Assembly (NCBI GenBank): GCA_008933835.1 | Contig: WBUG01000030.1 | Span: 1 to 38,739, forward strand | From: Bacteroidota bacterium | Lineage (GTDB): Bacteria; Bacteroidota; Ignavibacteria; UBA10030; UBA8401 | DNA: 38,739 nucleotides | Reading direction: 5' to 3' | Part shown: positions 8,263 to 16,714 of the stretch, in pieces | Layout: each line of letters begins with the position of its first letter | Position numbering within the stretch: the stretch's first letter is position 1 | Position numbers and translations under genes: made by a program | Notes under the pieces: model-generated | The model's input: the letters and a program-made list of their open reading frames with translations, nothing else | The model's database searches: none | Told to the model about the DNA's origin: nothing

Positions 8263-11200
8263 GTGTTCCGTTCGCTCCGTACGCTGAAGTTCCTCACGGT
8301 GTTCTCCGCGGCCGTCGTCGCGCTGAGCGCCATCGGACTGATGTCCCTTCGCACCGTCCTCCGTCAGGCGGAGGACGCCACGGCCATCGCCCGCGCGTAC
8401 GACACGAACCGCCGGCTCGACGCCGTCAAAGGCGCCGTCTCGTACGGTCAGACCGAACTCCGCGCCTTCTTCGTCACCCGCGACCCGCAGTACCTCGCCT
8501 ACTACCGCGCCTCCGTCGACACGCTCCGCCAGCTCGTCACGCTCGCCGAGGGGTACGTCTCCGCGGACGAAGACCGTCTTGCCTTCGCCGCGCTGCGCAC
8601 GATGCTCCGGCTCCGCGAAGAACGGAACGACGAGAAGATCGCGCTCACCGAACGGTTCGGTCCGGCAGAGGCCGAGCGGCTGCTCCCGCTCCGCGACGCG
8701 CAGCGGTCGCTCCGCTCCATCGACAGCCTCATCCACGCCGTGCAGCTGCGCGTGGACCGTCAGCGCACCGAGCACGCCGAGGATTCCCGCGGCATCCTGC
8801 GGCAGACCCTCGCGTTCGTGACCATCGGCGGCATGGTGAGCGTCGCCATCATCATCATCATCATCTTCCTCTTCCTCAACCGCGAGATCCGGCAGCGCAC
8901 GCAGGCGGAGCAGGGCGTACGGGACAGCGAGCGGCGCTTCCTCAGTTTCCTCGGCGCCGTGCCCGCCGGCATCACCATCGTCACTCCCGACGGGAAGCCG
9001 TACTTCGCCAACGAAGAGGCGAAGCGTCTTCTGGGGCGCGGGGTGGACCCCGCCGCTGTGCCGGAGGAGGCGGACGAGGTCTTCGACTCGTACGTGCAGG
9101 GGACGAACCAACCGTATCCGCCGGACCGTCATCCCATCGCCCGCGCGCTCACGGGGGAACGGAGCACCGTCGCCGACATTGAAGTGTGGCGTCCCGACCG
9201 CGTGGTCCCCCTCTTCGTGACCGGCGCCCCCATCATCGGCGCCGACGGCCGGATGGAGTATGCCATGGCGGCGTTCGTGGACATCTCGGACCAGAAGAAG
9301 GTGGAGATGAGCCTCGCCGAAAGCGAGGAGCGGTACCGGCAGTTCATCGAGAACGCCACGGACGTCATCTACCGCACCGACAACCGCGGGATGTTCACGT
9401 ACGTCAATCCGGTGGGGGTCGCCCTCTTCGGATACTCCGCCGAGGAGCTCGCCGGGAAACGGTACACCGACATGCTGCTTCCCGCCGAGCAGGAGGCGGT
9501 GCGGCGGTTCTACGTGCGGCAGACCCTCTCCCGGACCCGCAACACGTACCGCGAAGTGACCGCGGTGACCCGCTCCGGCGAACGCATCGTGCTCGGACAG
9601 AACGTACAGCTGCTCTTCAAGGACGGGGCGGTGATCGGGTTCCAGGCGCTGGCGCGCGACATCACCGCGCCGAAACGGACCGAGGAACTGCTCGCCCGCC
9701 AGAAGCGGCAGTTCGAGACGGTCATCGACACCGTCGGCGAAGGCATCACGCTCAGCGACGAGCGGGGACGCTTCGAGATCTACAACCGCAAGATGGAGGA
9801 GCTCACCGGATATTCGATGGAGGAGGCGAACGACGGCGACTTCTCCGCCAAGCTCTATCCCGACCCGGCGGACCGGCAGCGGGCGCTGGACCGCATCGAA
9901 ACGGTGGTCTTCGACGGGATGACCGAGAACGTCGAGACCGAGATCCGCACCCGGTCCGGCGAGACGAAGACGCTCCTCGTCTCCACGCGGCTCCTCCGGC
10001 TGAAGAACCGCACCATGTTCCTCAGTGCCTACCGCGACATCACCCTGCGCAAGCGCGACGAGGCGGAGCTCCGTCAGGCGAAGGAATCGGCCGAGTCGGC
10101 GACCGTCGCCAAATCGCTCTTCCTCGCCACCATGAGCCACGAGATCCGTACGCCGATGAACGGTGTCATCGGCATGACCGACCTGCTGCTGCAGACGGAG
10201 CTCACGGACGAACAGCGCGACTTCACGGACATCATCCGCACCAGCGGCGAGACGCTGCTCACGCTCATCAACGACATCCTCGACTTCTCGAAGATCGAAT
10301 CCGGCAAATTGGAGCTCGAACAGCGTCCGGTGGAGGTGCAGTCCCTCATCGAGGAATCGTTCGACCTGGTGGCCCACCGCGCGGTGGACAAGCGGCTCGA
10401 CCTCGTCTACCTCATCGAGCCCGCGGTGCCGCCGTTCGTCATCGGCGATCCGACGCGTCTCCGCCAGGTGCTGCTCAACCTCACCAACAACGCCATCAAG
10501 TTCACCGACCGGGGGGAGGTCTTCGTCACCGTGGCCGAGGTCTCGCGCGGCGAACGCCGGACCGAGCTCCGCTTCTCCGTCCGCGACACCGGCATCGGCA
10601 TCTCGAAGGAGAAGGTGCATCATCTGTTCGACGCGTTCACGCAGGTCGACGCCTCCACCACACGGAAGTACGGCGGCACGGGACTCGGCCTGGCCATCAC
10701 CAAACGGCTGGTGGAACTGATGGGGGGACGGCTCTGGGCGGAGAGCGAACTGGGGAAGGGCTCGGTCTTCCACTTCACCATCAGCGTGCCGACGGTGGAG
10801 GACCTGGACGCGATGCCGAAGAAGTACGTCCGCGGCGCCACACCGGAACTGAACGGGAAGCGCGTGCTGCTGGTGGACGACAATCCCACGAACCTAAACA
10901 TCCTCTCCATCCAGTGCTCCAACTGGGGGATGCGACCCCGCGCCACCGCCTCCACGGCCGAAGCGCTGCGGTGGCTCGACGCGGGGGATCCGTTCGACGT
11001 GGCGGTGGTGGACTATCACATGCCGGGGATGGACGGCGTCCGTTTCGCGGAAGAGGTGCGACGGCGCCGCGACCGCGCCGCCCTGCCGATGGTCCTCTTC
11101 ACGAGCTCGTCGAAGAGCGACGCCCCCATTCCGAACCAGGAGCTCTTCGCGGACATCATCCTCAAGCCGATGAAGGCGATGCAGCTCTACGCGGCGCTCA

Positions 11201-12039
11201 CCGGCGCGATGTCGTCCGAACCGGGACGCGCCCGCAGCGCGGCGGCGCCGAAGCCTGCCGCCGTCGAGAAGCTCGCGGACCAGTGTCCGCTCTCCATCCT
11301 CGTGGCCGAGGACAACCTCATCAACCAGAAGCTCGCGCTCCGGTTCCTGCAGCAGCTCGGCTACACGGCCGACGTGGCCGAGAACGGCGCCGTCGCCATC
11401 CGCAAGCTGGAACGGCAGCCGTACGACGTCATCTTCATGGACCTGCACATGCCGGAACTGGACGGTCTCGAGGCGACGCGGCGCATCGTGGCGCAGACCG
11501 ATCCCGCCGTACGGCCGGTCATCATCGCCATGACCGCGGACGCGATGACCGGTGACCGCGAACGGTGCCTCGACGCCGGCATGGACGACTACATCAGCAA
11601 GCCGGTGCGGCTCGAGGCGCTCCGCGCCATGCTCGAATCGTACGGCAAGAGGATCGCGGCGAAGCGCAACGGCGTCTCGGACTCCATGCTCTTCTCGATG
11701 ATGTTCAAGCGCCTGAGCGACCTGCAGGCCGAGACCGATGCCGAGTTCATCCGCGAGTTCATCGCCGGCATCCCGGAACAGCTCGAATCCGGCTGGTCCG
11801 ACCTCCGCGCGAGCGTGGAGAAGAACGACCTGAAGGAGAGCGTCTTCCACGCCCACAAACTGCGCGGCCTGCTGCTCACGCTCGGCGCCGTCCCGGCCGC
11901 GGAGTTCTGCCGCCAGATCGAGTCGTCCAAGTCGGAAGAGGCCCTCGCCGGACTCGCCGACCGCATGCCGCTCCTGCGCCGTGAACTGGACCGCACCACT
12001 GCCGCGCTGGGAGAGCTCGGAACTCGCCTGACGGCATGA
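8263..12039 (+). CDS. Membrane hybrid sensor histidine kinase (CHASE3-3xPAS-HisKA-HATPase-REC-REC-Hpt)
   Basis: A 1258-residue phosphorelay protein starting with GTG. Two membrane segments (about 9-28 and 188-206) flank a CHASE3-like periplasmic domain. Three PAS domains follow (about 222-345, 354-470, 482-597). The histidine kinase core has H626 in TMSHEIRTP, the N box near 740, DTGIGI near 775 and GGTGLGLA near 804. Two receiver domains carry D917 and D1060, with K968 and K1113. A C-terminal Hpt domain has H1198 in AHKLRG, where the usual lysine before glycine is arginine. Phosphate would pass H to D to H to an external regulator not found here. Its stop overlaps the next start as ATGA, tying it to a small Cys protein and hutI. 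A link to histidine use is inferred only from position. Confidence 0.93.
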   Translation: MFRSLRTLKFLTVFSAAVVALSAIGLMSLRTVLRQAEDATAIARAYDTNRRLDAVKGAVSYGQTELRAFFVTRDPQYLAYYRASVDTLRQLVTLAEGYVSADEDRLAFAALRTMLRLREERNDEKIALTERFGPAEAERLLPLRDAQRSLRSIDSLIHAVQLRVDRQRTEHAEDSRGILRQTLAFVTIGGMVSVAIIIIIIFLFLNREIRQRTQAEQGVRDSERRFLSFLGAVPAGITIVTPDGKPYFANEEAKRLLGRGVDPAAVPEEADEVFDSYVQGTNQPYPPDRHPIARALTGERSTVADIEVWRPDRVVPLFVTGAPIIGADGRMEYAMAAFVDISDQKKVEMSLAESEERYRQFIENATDVIYRTDNRGMFTYVNPVGVALFGYSAEELAGKRYTDMLLPAEQEAVRRFYVRQTLSRTRNTYREVTAVTRSGERIVLGQNVQLLFKDGAVIGFQALARDITAPKRTEELLARQKRQFETVIDTVGEGITLSDERGRFEIYNRKMEELTGYSMEEANDGDFSAKLYPDPADRQRALDRIETVVFDGMTENVETEIRTRSGETKTLLVSTRLLRLKNRTMFLSAYRDITLRKRDEAELRQAKESAESATVAKSLFLATMSHEIRTPMNGVIGMTDLLLQTELTDEQRDFTDIIRTSGETLLTLINDILDFSKIESGKLELEQRPVEVQSLIEESFDLVAHRAVDKRLDLVYLIEPAVPPFVIGDPTRLRQVLLNLTNNAIKFTDRGEVFVTVAEVSRGERRTELRFSVRDTGIGISKEKVHHLFDAFTQVDASTTRKYGGTGLGLAITKRLVELMGGRLWAESELGKGSVFHFTISVPTVEDLDAMPKKYVRGATPELNGKRVLLVDDNPTNLNILSIQCSNWGMRPRATASTAEALRWLDAGDPFDVAVVDYHMPGMDGVRFAEEVRRRRDRAALPMVLFTSSSKSDAPIPNQELFADIILKPMKAMQLYAALTGAMSSEPGRARSAAAPKPAAVEKLADQCPLSILVAEDNLINQKLALRFLQQLGYTADVAENGAVAIRKLERQPYDVIFMDLHMPELDGLEATRRIVAQTDPAVRPVIIAMTADAMTGDRERCLDAGMDDYISKPVRLEALRAMLESYGKRIAAKRNGVSDSMLFSMMFKRLSDLQAETDAEFIREFIAGIPEQLESGWSDLRASVEKNDLKESVFHAHKLRGLLLTLGAVPAAEFCRQIESSKSEEALAGLADRMPLLRRELDRTTAALGELGTRLTA

Positions 12040-12236
12040 GCGGCGCCGGACTCTGCGACGACTGCCGGTTCCGCACGGAGGTCATCTCCGCCCGCGGCTC
12101 GCGCTTCGTCCTCTGCGGACGTGCGGCCGATGTCAAGACCTATCCCAAGTATCCCCGGCTCCCCGTCACCGTCTGCGCCGGACACGAACCGGCGGCGGAG
12201 GACCCGGCCGGACCTGAAACGGAACGAACGGCATGA
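12036..12236 (+). CDS. Small four-cysteine protein (putative metal- or redox-binding)
   Basis: A 66-residue protein with cysteines at 7, 10, 27 and 47 (CDDC, FVLCGRA, VTVCAGH) and the stretch YPKYPRLPV. From memory, short proteins with this CxxC-RGSxFxLC-KYPxLPVxxC layout recur as uncharacterised genes in diverse bacteria; the four cysteines suggest a zinc knuckle or small iron-sulfur site. The last 15 residues look disordered. Both ends overlap neighbours by ATGA: the kinase stop at the start and the hutI start at the end. Such double coupling argues that it is a real gene. Function is unknown; a partner of the kinase or of a hut enzyme is possible from context only. Confidence 0.75.
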   Translation: MSGAGLCDDCRFRTEVISARGSRFVLCGRAADVKTYPKYPRLPVTVCAGHEPAAEDPAGPETERTA

Positions 12237-13471
12237 ACCTTCTCATCGACAACATCGGCCAGCTGGTGACGGTCGCCGCCGGCGGACGCCGCGTGAAGAC
12301 CGGCGCCGACATGCGCGACCTCGGCATCGTGACGGACGCCGCCCTCCTCATCGAGAACGGACTCATCGTCCGCTCCGGCCCCGCCGGATCCATCGCGGTG
12401 CCGGAGGAGATGGAGGTGATGGACGCCGAGGGGCGCGTCGTGCTCCCCGGCTTCGTCGATTCGCACACGCACACCGTCTTCGCCGGGAGCCGCGAGCACG
12501 AGTTCGCCCTGCGCGCCGAAGGGAAGAGCTACCAGGAGATCGCCGACGCGGGGGGAGGCATCCTCTCCACCATGCGCGCCACGCGCGAGGCGACGAAGAA
12601 GGAGCTCTACCGTTCCGCCGAACGCCGGCTCACCGCCATGCTCCGCCACGGCACCACCACCGTCGAGATCAAGAGCGGCTACGGTCTCTCGCCCGAGGCG
12701 GAGATCAGGATGCTGGAGGTCATCGCGGACCTGAAGCGGGACCACTTCGCCTCCGTCGTCGCCACCTTCCTCGGCGCGCACGCCGTGCCGCCGGAGTACG
12801 CGGGGGACCGGCAGGGGTACGTGGACCGGATCTGCGACTACATGATGCCGTACGTCGCCACCAAACGGCTCGCCACGTTCGTGGACGTCTTCTGCGAACA
12901 GGGATACTTCGACCTGCGCGCGACGGAGCAGATCATCCTCGAAGCCAAACGCCACGGTCTGGTGCCGAAGCTGCACGCGGACCAGCTGACGGCCATGGGA
13001 GCGTCGGAGCTCGGCGCGCGGCACAACGCCGTATCGGTGGACCATCTGGAGAAGACCACGCCGGAAGGGATCGCCGCGCTCGCGGCGTCGCAGACCATCG
13101 CCACCGTGCTGCCCGGCTGCTCGCTCTTCCTGAACCATCCGTACGCCCCCGCCCGCGCGATGATCGACGCCGGCATCCCGGTGGCCATCGCCACCGACTT
13201 CAACCCCGGCTCTCAGATGTGCTTCTCCATGCCGATGATGCTCACGCTCGCCTGCACGCAGATGCGCCTCACCCCCGAGGAGGCGGTCACCGCCGCCACG
13301 CTGAACGGCGCCGCGGCGCTCGGAATCTCCGCCGAGACCGGCAGCATCGAACCGGGGAAGAACGCCGATGTTGTCGTCTATGATGTACATGATTTCCGCA
13401 CCATCGCCTACCATTACGGCGTCAACCACGTCTGGAAGGTGATCAAGAGCGGCGTCGTGCTCGACTTCTGA
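12233..13471 (+). CDS. hutI: Imidazolonepropionase
   Basis: A 412-residue amidohydrolase of the usual length. It hydrolyses imidazolonepropionate to N-formimino-glutamate, the third step of histidine degradation. The metal motif HTH (H78, H80) in FVDSHTHTVFAGSREHEF, the GGGILSTMRATR loop, EIKSGYGL, the HADQL metal ligand and ATDFNPGS near the C-terminus are all present. Together with hutU it forms part of a hut pathway. Downstream steps could feed formimino groups into folate, which fits the methionine-forming genes further upstream. The ATG overlaps the stop of the four-cysteine protein. No terminator with a T-run follows; a weak stem (13472-13477 with 13491-13496) is the only candidate. Confidence 0.96.
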   Translation: MNLLIDNIGQLVTVAAGGRRVKTGADMRDLGIVTDAALLIENGLIVRSGPAGSIAVPEEMEVMDAEGRVVLPGFVDSHTHTVFAGSREHEFALRAEGKSYQEIADAGGGILSTMRATREATKKELYRSAERRLTAMLRHGTTTVEIKSGYGLSPEAEIRMLEVIADLKRDHFASVVATFLGAHAVPPEYAGDRQGYVDRICDYMMPYVATKRLATFVDVFCEQGYFDLRATEQIILEAKRHGLVPKLHADQLTAMGASELGARHNAVSVDHLEKTTPEGIAALAASQTIATVLPGCSLFLNHPYAPARAMIDAGIPVAIATDFNPGSQMCFSMPMMLTLACTQMRLTPEEAVTAATLNGAAALGISAETGSIEPGKNADVVVYDVHDFRTIAYHYGVNHVWKVIKSGVVLDF

Positions 13472-13480
13472 CCGGCGGAC

Positions 13481-13511
13481 TTTGATTCTTCGCCGGAGCT
13501 TCGTATCTTAC
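13481..13511 (+). promoter_or_regulatory. Probable promoter of the thiamin operon
   Basis: TTTG at 13481-13484, a 19-base spacer and TATCTTAC at 13504-13511 approximate the Bacteroidota promoter TTTG / TAnnTTTG. Transcription would begin about 25-35 bases ahead of the TPP riboswitch, which is a sensible leader layout. Confidence 0.4.
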
Positions 13512-13543
13512 CACCGCAGCACCGTTCTTTCATATCGCTTTCA

Positions 13544-13652
13544 TCGTTAGGGGTGTTATTCCGCGTCCGCGCGGAAAACTGAGAACATACCCTTGATGAC
13601 GCTCGCAGCGTCAGAACCACCTGATCTGGATAATACCAGCGTAGGGAAACGA
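13544..13652 (+). promoter_or_regulatory. TPP riboswitch (THI element)
   Basis: The core of the thiamin pyrophosphate riboswitch is visible. Closing stem P1 pairs TCGTT (13544-13548) with AACGA (13648-13652). The GGGGTG segment follows, then a side stem CCGCG/CGCGG (13561-13565 with 13570-13574) and the invariant CTGAGA at 13579-13584. Next come ATACCC, a variable hairpin (GACGCT/AGCGTC), and the pyrophosphate-sensing CACCTGATCTGGATAATACC with GCGTAGGGAA. It senses cytoplasmic TPP and should switch off the receptor, kinase and transporter genes downstream when TPP is high. The downstream product (thiamin pyrophosphokinase) agrees with the ligand. Confidence 0.96.
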
Positions 13653-13656
13653 CAAA

Positions 13657-13724
13657 GGACCGTTCCGGTCCGTACTTGTTGCCGTTGCTGATGCCGTACC
13701 GTCAGTGACGGCATTTGCATTTTA
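13657..13724 (+). terminator. Likely riboswitch expression platform with terminator hairpin
   Basis: Between the aptamer and the receptor gene there are two hairpins. GGACCG/CGGTCC pairs 13657-13662 with 13666-13671. ATGCCGT/ACGGCAT pairs 13691-13697 with 13708-13714 and is followed by TTTGCATTTT. Inside the second, CCGTCA and TGACGG (13699-13704 and 13706-13711) form an alternative pairing that cannot coexist with it. This layout suggests transcription attenuation, but the switching partner within the aptamer is not obvious. Confidence 0.5.
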
Positions 13725-13769
13725 AACACCATCCGTTCTCTCAGTGGCGGAGCGATCGAGGAGCCCATC

Positions 13770-16070
13770 ATGTCACGTCGTCCGTTCCCAATCCCACCGT
13801 TGTCGTCGCGCCCCCTCCGGGCGGCGCTGTGTCTCGTCCTGTTCGCGGCCTCCGTGCCGGCGCAGACGCCGGAGGCGGACAGCGTACGCTACCGTCTCGC
13901 CCCGGTGCTCGTCACCGGCACCACGGCCACCGAGCGCGAAACGCCGGTCACCTTCACCGACGTCGGCCGGGGTTTCCTGACGCAGCGCTACTCGATGCAG
14001 GACGTGCCGGTGCTGCTGGCCGAGCAGCCCTCCATGATCTCGTTCTCCGACGGCGGCAACGGCGTCGGCTACAACTTCATCTTCCTCCGCGGGTTCGACC
14101 AGCGGCGGCTCTCCATCATGGTGAACGGCGTACCGCAGAACGATCCGGAGGACCACAACGTGTACTGGATCGACTTCCCGGACCTGCTCGCCAGCGCCTC
14201 CAGCGTGCAGATCCAGCGCGGCGCGGGGAGCGCGTTCTACGGTCCGCCGGCCATCGGCGGCTCTATCAACATCATCACCAATCCCTTCACCCCGAAGCCG
14301 TACACGCGGCTCGAGGCGATGGCGGGGTTCCAGGAGTTCGGCGACAGTTCGCGTCCGCTCGCCATGACGATGCGGAAGCTCTCCGCCTCGTTCAGTTCCG
14401 GACTGGTGAACGGGAACACGATGCTCTACGGCCGGGTGGCGAAGGTGGAGTCCGACGGGTACCGCATCCACTCCGGCATCACCATGGGCTCGTACTTCTT
14501 TGGCGCGCTCCGGATCGACGGCGCGATGACGACGCGGCTCCACCTCTTCGGCGGACCCATCGAGGACCAGCTGGTGTACACCGGACTGCCGAAGTTCGTG
14601 AACGGGGACCGGAAGCTGCGGCGGATGAACCTCTCGTACTGGGAGTTCGATTCCGCGCGGACCGGGTACGGGTACGCCGCGCCGCGGCGTCCGCAGGAGA
14701 CCGAGCGGTTCAACCAGCCGCACTACGAGCTCATCAACGACTGGGCGGTGTCGGAGCACGTCCGGCTCCACAACACGCTCTTCTTCTATGACAGTCACGG
14801 CTGGTTCGACTACGACGCGTCGCGGGCCGACGCGGCGACGCTCCGGGTCGACAGTACGTACGGGTTCGCGCCGAGCGCCGGCTTCGCCAACGCCATCGTG
14901 CGGGGCGGGGTGGACCTGGTGCAGTGGGGATGGCTTTCGAGGACCGAATGGGACCACGAGTCCGGGCAGCTCACCGTCGGCGGCGAGTACCGCTACCATC
15001 ACGGTTCGCACTGGGGGCAGATCCGCCATGCGGAGGGACTGCCGGCGAACTTCGATCCCGACTACCGGTTCTACCAGTACGACGGCATCAAGCACATGGC
15101 GTCGCTGTACGTGACCGAGACGTACCGCGCCGACGAACGGACGACCGTGATGCTGAACGTGCAGTACGCGTTCAACGAGTACTCCATCGCCAACGAACGG
15201 TTCCTCGGCCATTCGTTCAGCGTGCCGTACCACTTCATCAATCCGCGCGTCGGCGTGAATGTGAACCTCGACGAACGGTGGAGCGCGTACGCCTCGTTCG
15301 GCTACACCTCGCGCGAGCCGCGTCTGCGCAATCTCTACGCGGCGGAGGACGCCTACTTCGGGGCGACGCCGGCGTTCGAGGCGGACACCGCGGGGGGCTC
15401 CGTGCGGTACGACTTCACGAGGCCGCTCGCCAAACCGGAGCGGCTGCTCAACCTCGAGGCGGGCGCGCGGTTCCGTTCCGGAAGCGCCATGCTCAACGCG
15501 AACCTGTACTGGATGGAGTTCTCCGACGAGCTCGTGAAGAGCGGCGAGGTGGACGTGTTCGGCAATCCGGTGTACGGCAACGCTCCGCGCACGCGGCACA
15601 TCGGGGCGGAGGTGGAGTGGGGGGTGCGGCTGCTGCCGTGGCTCACGGCGCAGGGCAACGCGGCGCTGTCGTCCAACACCATCGTGGACTTCGCGGCGGT
15701 GGACAGTCTCTCCGGCGGAACGGTGTACCGCACCAGCCTTAACGGCAATCCCATCGCCGGATTCCCGGACCTCCTCGGCAACCTGCGGATCACCGCCGAA
15801 CGGCAGGGGGCGAGCCTCTCCGCCCTGGTGAAGTACGTCGGTCCGTTCCCCACCGACAACTTTGCGAATGCATCCAACCGGAATGATGCGTATACTGTGG
15901 TGAACCTCGAAGCGCTGTACACGCTCCCGTTCGGGGTCGGCGCGGACCTTACCGTCCGCGGCGAGGTGCGGAACCTCTTCGACCGGCTCTACCTGCAGAA
16001 CGGCGAAGGGGAGGCGTTCTTCCCCGCCGCCGAACGGAACTACCTCATCGGACTGACGCTGACGCTCTGA
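13770..16070 (+). CDS. TonB-dependent outer-membrane receptor, probably for thiamin
   Basis: A 766-residue outer-membrane gated channel. A signal peptide (to about residue 32, ending PAQ) precedes VRYRLAPVLVTGTTATERETPVTFTDV, where a TonB box would lie. The plug domain follows (VPVLLAEQPSM, FLRGFDQRRLSIMVNGVPQND, IQRGAGSAFYG, IGGSINIITN). The remainder reads as a 22-strand barrel and ends in NYLIGLTLTL, a typical C-terminal strand. The TPP riboswitch upstream and thiamin genes downstream point to thiamin or a phosphorylated thiamin as cargo, as known for riboswitch-controlled receptors in Bacteroidota. GAGGAG six bases upstream supports the start. Substrate assignment rests on context, not on the barrel sequence. 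Confidence 0.9.
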   Translation: MSRRPFPIPPLSSRPLRAALCLVLFAASVPAQTPEADSVRYRLAPVLVTGTTATERETPVTFTDVGRGFLTQRYSMQDVPVLLAEQPSMISFSDGGNGVGYNFIFLRGFDQRRLSIMVNGVPQNDPEDHNVYWIDFPDLLASASSVQIQRGAGSAFYGPPAIGGSINIITNPFTPKPYTRLEAMAGFQEFGDSSRPLAMTMRKLSASFSSGLVNGNTMLYGRVAKVESDGYRIHSGITMGSYFFGALRIDGAMTTRLHLFGGPIEDQLVYTGLPKFVNGDRKLRRMNLSYWEFDSARTGYGYAAPRRPQETERFNQPHYELINDWAVSEHVRLHNTLFFYDSHGWFDYDASRADAATLRVDSTYGFAPSAGFANAIVRGGVDLVQWGWLSRTEWDHESGQLTVGGEYRYHHGSHWGQIRHAEGLPANFDPDYRFYQYDGIKHMASLYVTETYRADERTTVMLNVQYAFNEYSIANERFLGHSFSVPYHFINPRVGVNVNLDERWSAYASFGYTSREPRLRNLYAAEDAYFGATPAFEADTAGGSVRYDFTRPLAKPERLLNLEAGARFRSGSAMLNANLYWMEFSDELVKSGEVDVFGNPVYGNAPRTRHIGAEVEWGVRLLPWLTAQGNAALSSNTIVDFAAVDSLSGGTVYRTSLNGNPIAGFPDLLGNLRITAERQGASLSALVKYVGPFPTDNFANASNRNDAYTVVNLEALYTLPFGVGADLTVRGEVRNLFDRLYLQNGEGEAFFPAAERNYLIGLTLTL

Positions 16071-16072
16071 TC

Positions 16073-16714
16073 ATGACACGTCCATCGCACGCCCTCGTCG
16101 TCTGCAACGGAGAGATGCCCTCGCGCGCGCTCATCGCGCCGCTCCTCAAACGCCGTCCGTACATCCTGTGTGCGGACGGCGGCGCGAACCGCATCCGCTC
16201 GTTCGGCATCACGCCGCACGCCATCATCGGCGACCTGGACTCCATCACCGACCGCACGCGCCACCACTTCTCCGAGGTGCCGGTCATCCATGAACCGGAC
16301 CAGAACAGCACCGACCTCGAGAAGGCGCTGGACCATCTGCTCGGGCTCCGCGTCCGTTCCGCCGTCGTCATCGGCGCGACGGGGGAGCGGGCGGACCATA
16401 CGGTGAGCAACCTGAGCATCCTGGCGAAGTACCACACCCGGCTTGCGCTGCAGTTCCTGGACGAACACTGCACCATCGAAGCGGTCCGGAGGCGCGTCCG
16501 GTTCCGGGCGTCGCTGGGACAGCAGATCTCCCTCGTGCCGATGGGGACCTGCGAGGGGGTGACCACCGCGGGACTGAAGTACCCTCTCCGGAGCGAACGG
16601 CTCGCGTTCGGCGTGCGCGAAGGGACGAGCAACGAGGCGGTCGCAACGACGGTGACCGTTTCGGTTCGTTCGGGGCACCTGCTCCTCTTCCGCATCCATC
16701 CGGCGGCGCGATGA
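16073..16714 (+). CDS. Thiamin pyrophosphokinase
   Basis: A 213-residue enzyme that transfers pyrophosphate from ATP to thiamin, giving TPP in one step, so it serves salvage rather than synthesis. Family motifs are complete: CADGGAN (33-39), GDLDS (53-57), DQNSTD (76-81), GATGERADH (101-109), and the thiamin-binding C-terminal part with GTSNE. It starts two bases after the receptor stop, and its stop overlaps the permease start (ATGA), so the three are one operon under the riboswitch. Its product is the riboswitch ligand, closing a feedback loop. Confidence 0.95.
   Translation: MTRPSHALVVCNGEMPSRALIAPLLKRRPYILCADGGANRIRSFGITPHAIIGDLDSITDRTRHHFSEVPVIHEPDQNSTDLEKALDHLLGLRVRSAVVIGATGERADHTVSNLSILAKYHTRLALQFLDEHCTIEAVRRRVRFRASLGQQISLVPMGTCEGVTTAGLKYPLRSERLAFGVREGTSNEAVATTVTVSVRSGHLLLFRIHPAAR

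Noticed and set aside
8846-8868. ATC trinucleotide run
   Set aside because: It encodes the isoleucines of the kinase's second membrane helix, so protein structure explains it.
8125-10773. 882-residue open frame antisense to the hybrid kinase
   Set aside because: Shadow frame produced by high third-position GC; the plus strand carries a fully recognisable kinase.
13773-15599. 608-residue open frame antisense to the TonB receptor
   Set aside because: It is a GC-rich shadow of a clear receptor gene, composed mainly of H, R, V, E and P, with no domain and no ribosome-binding site.
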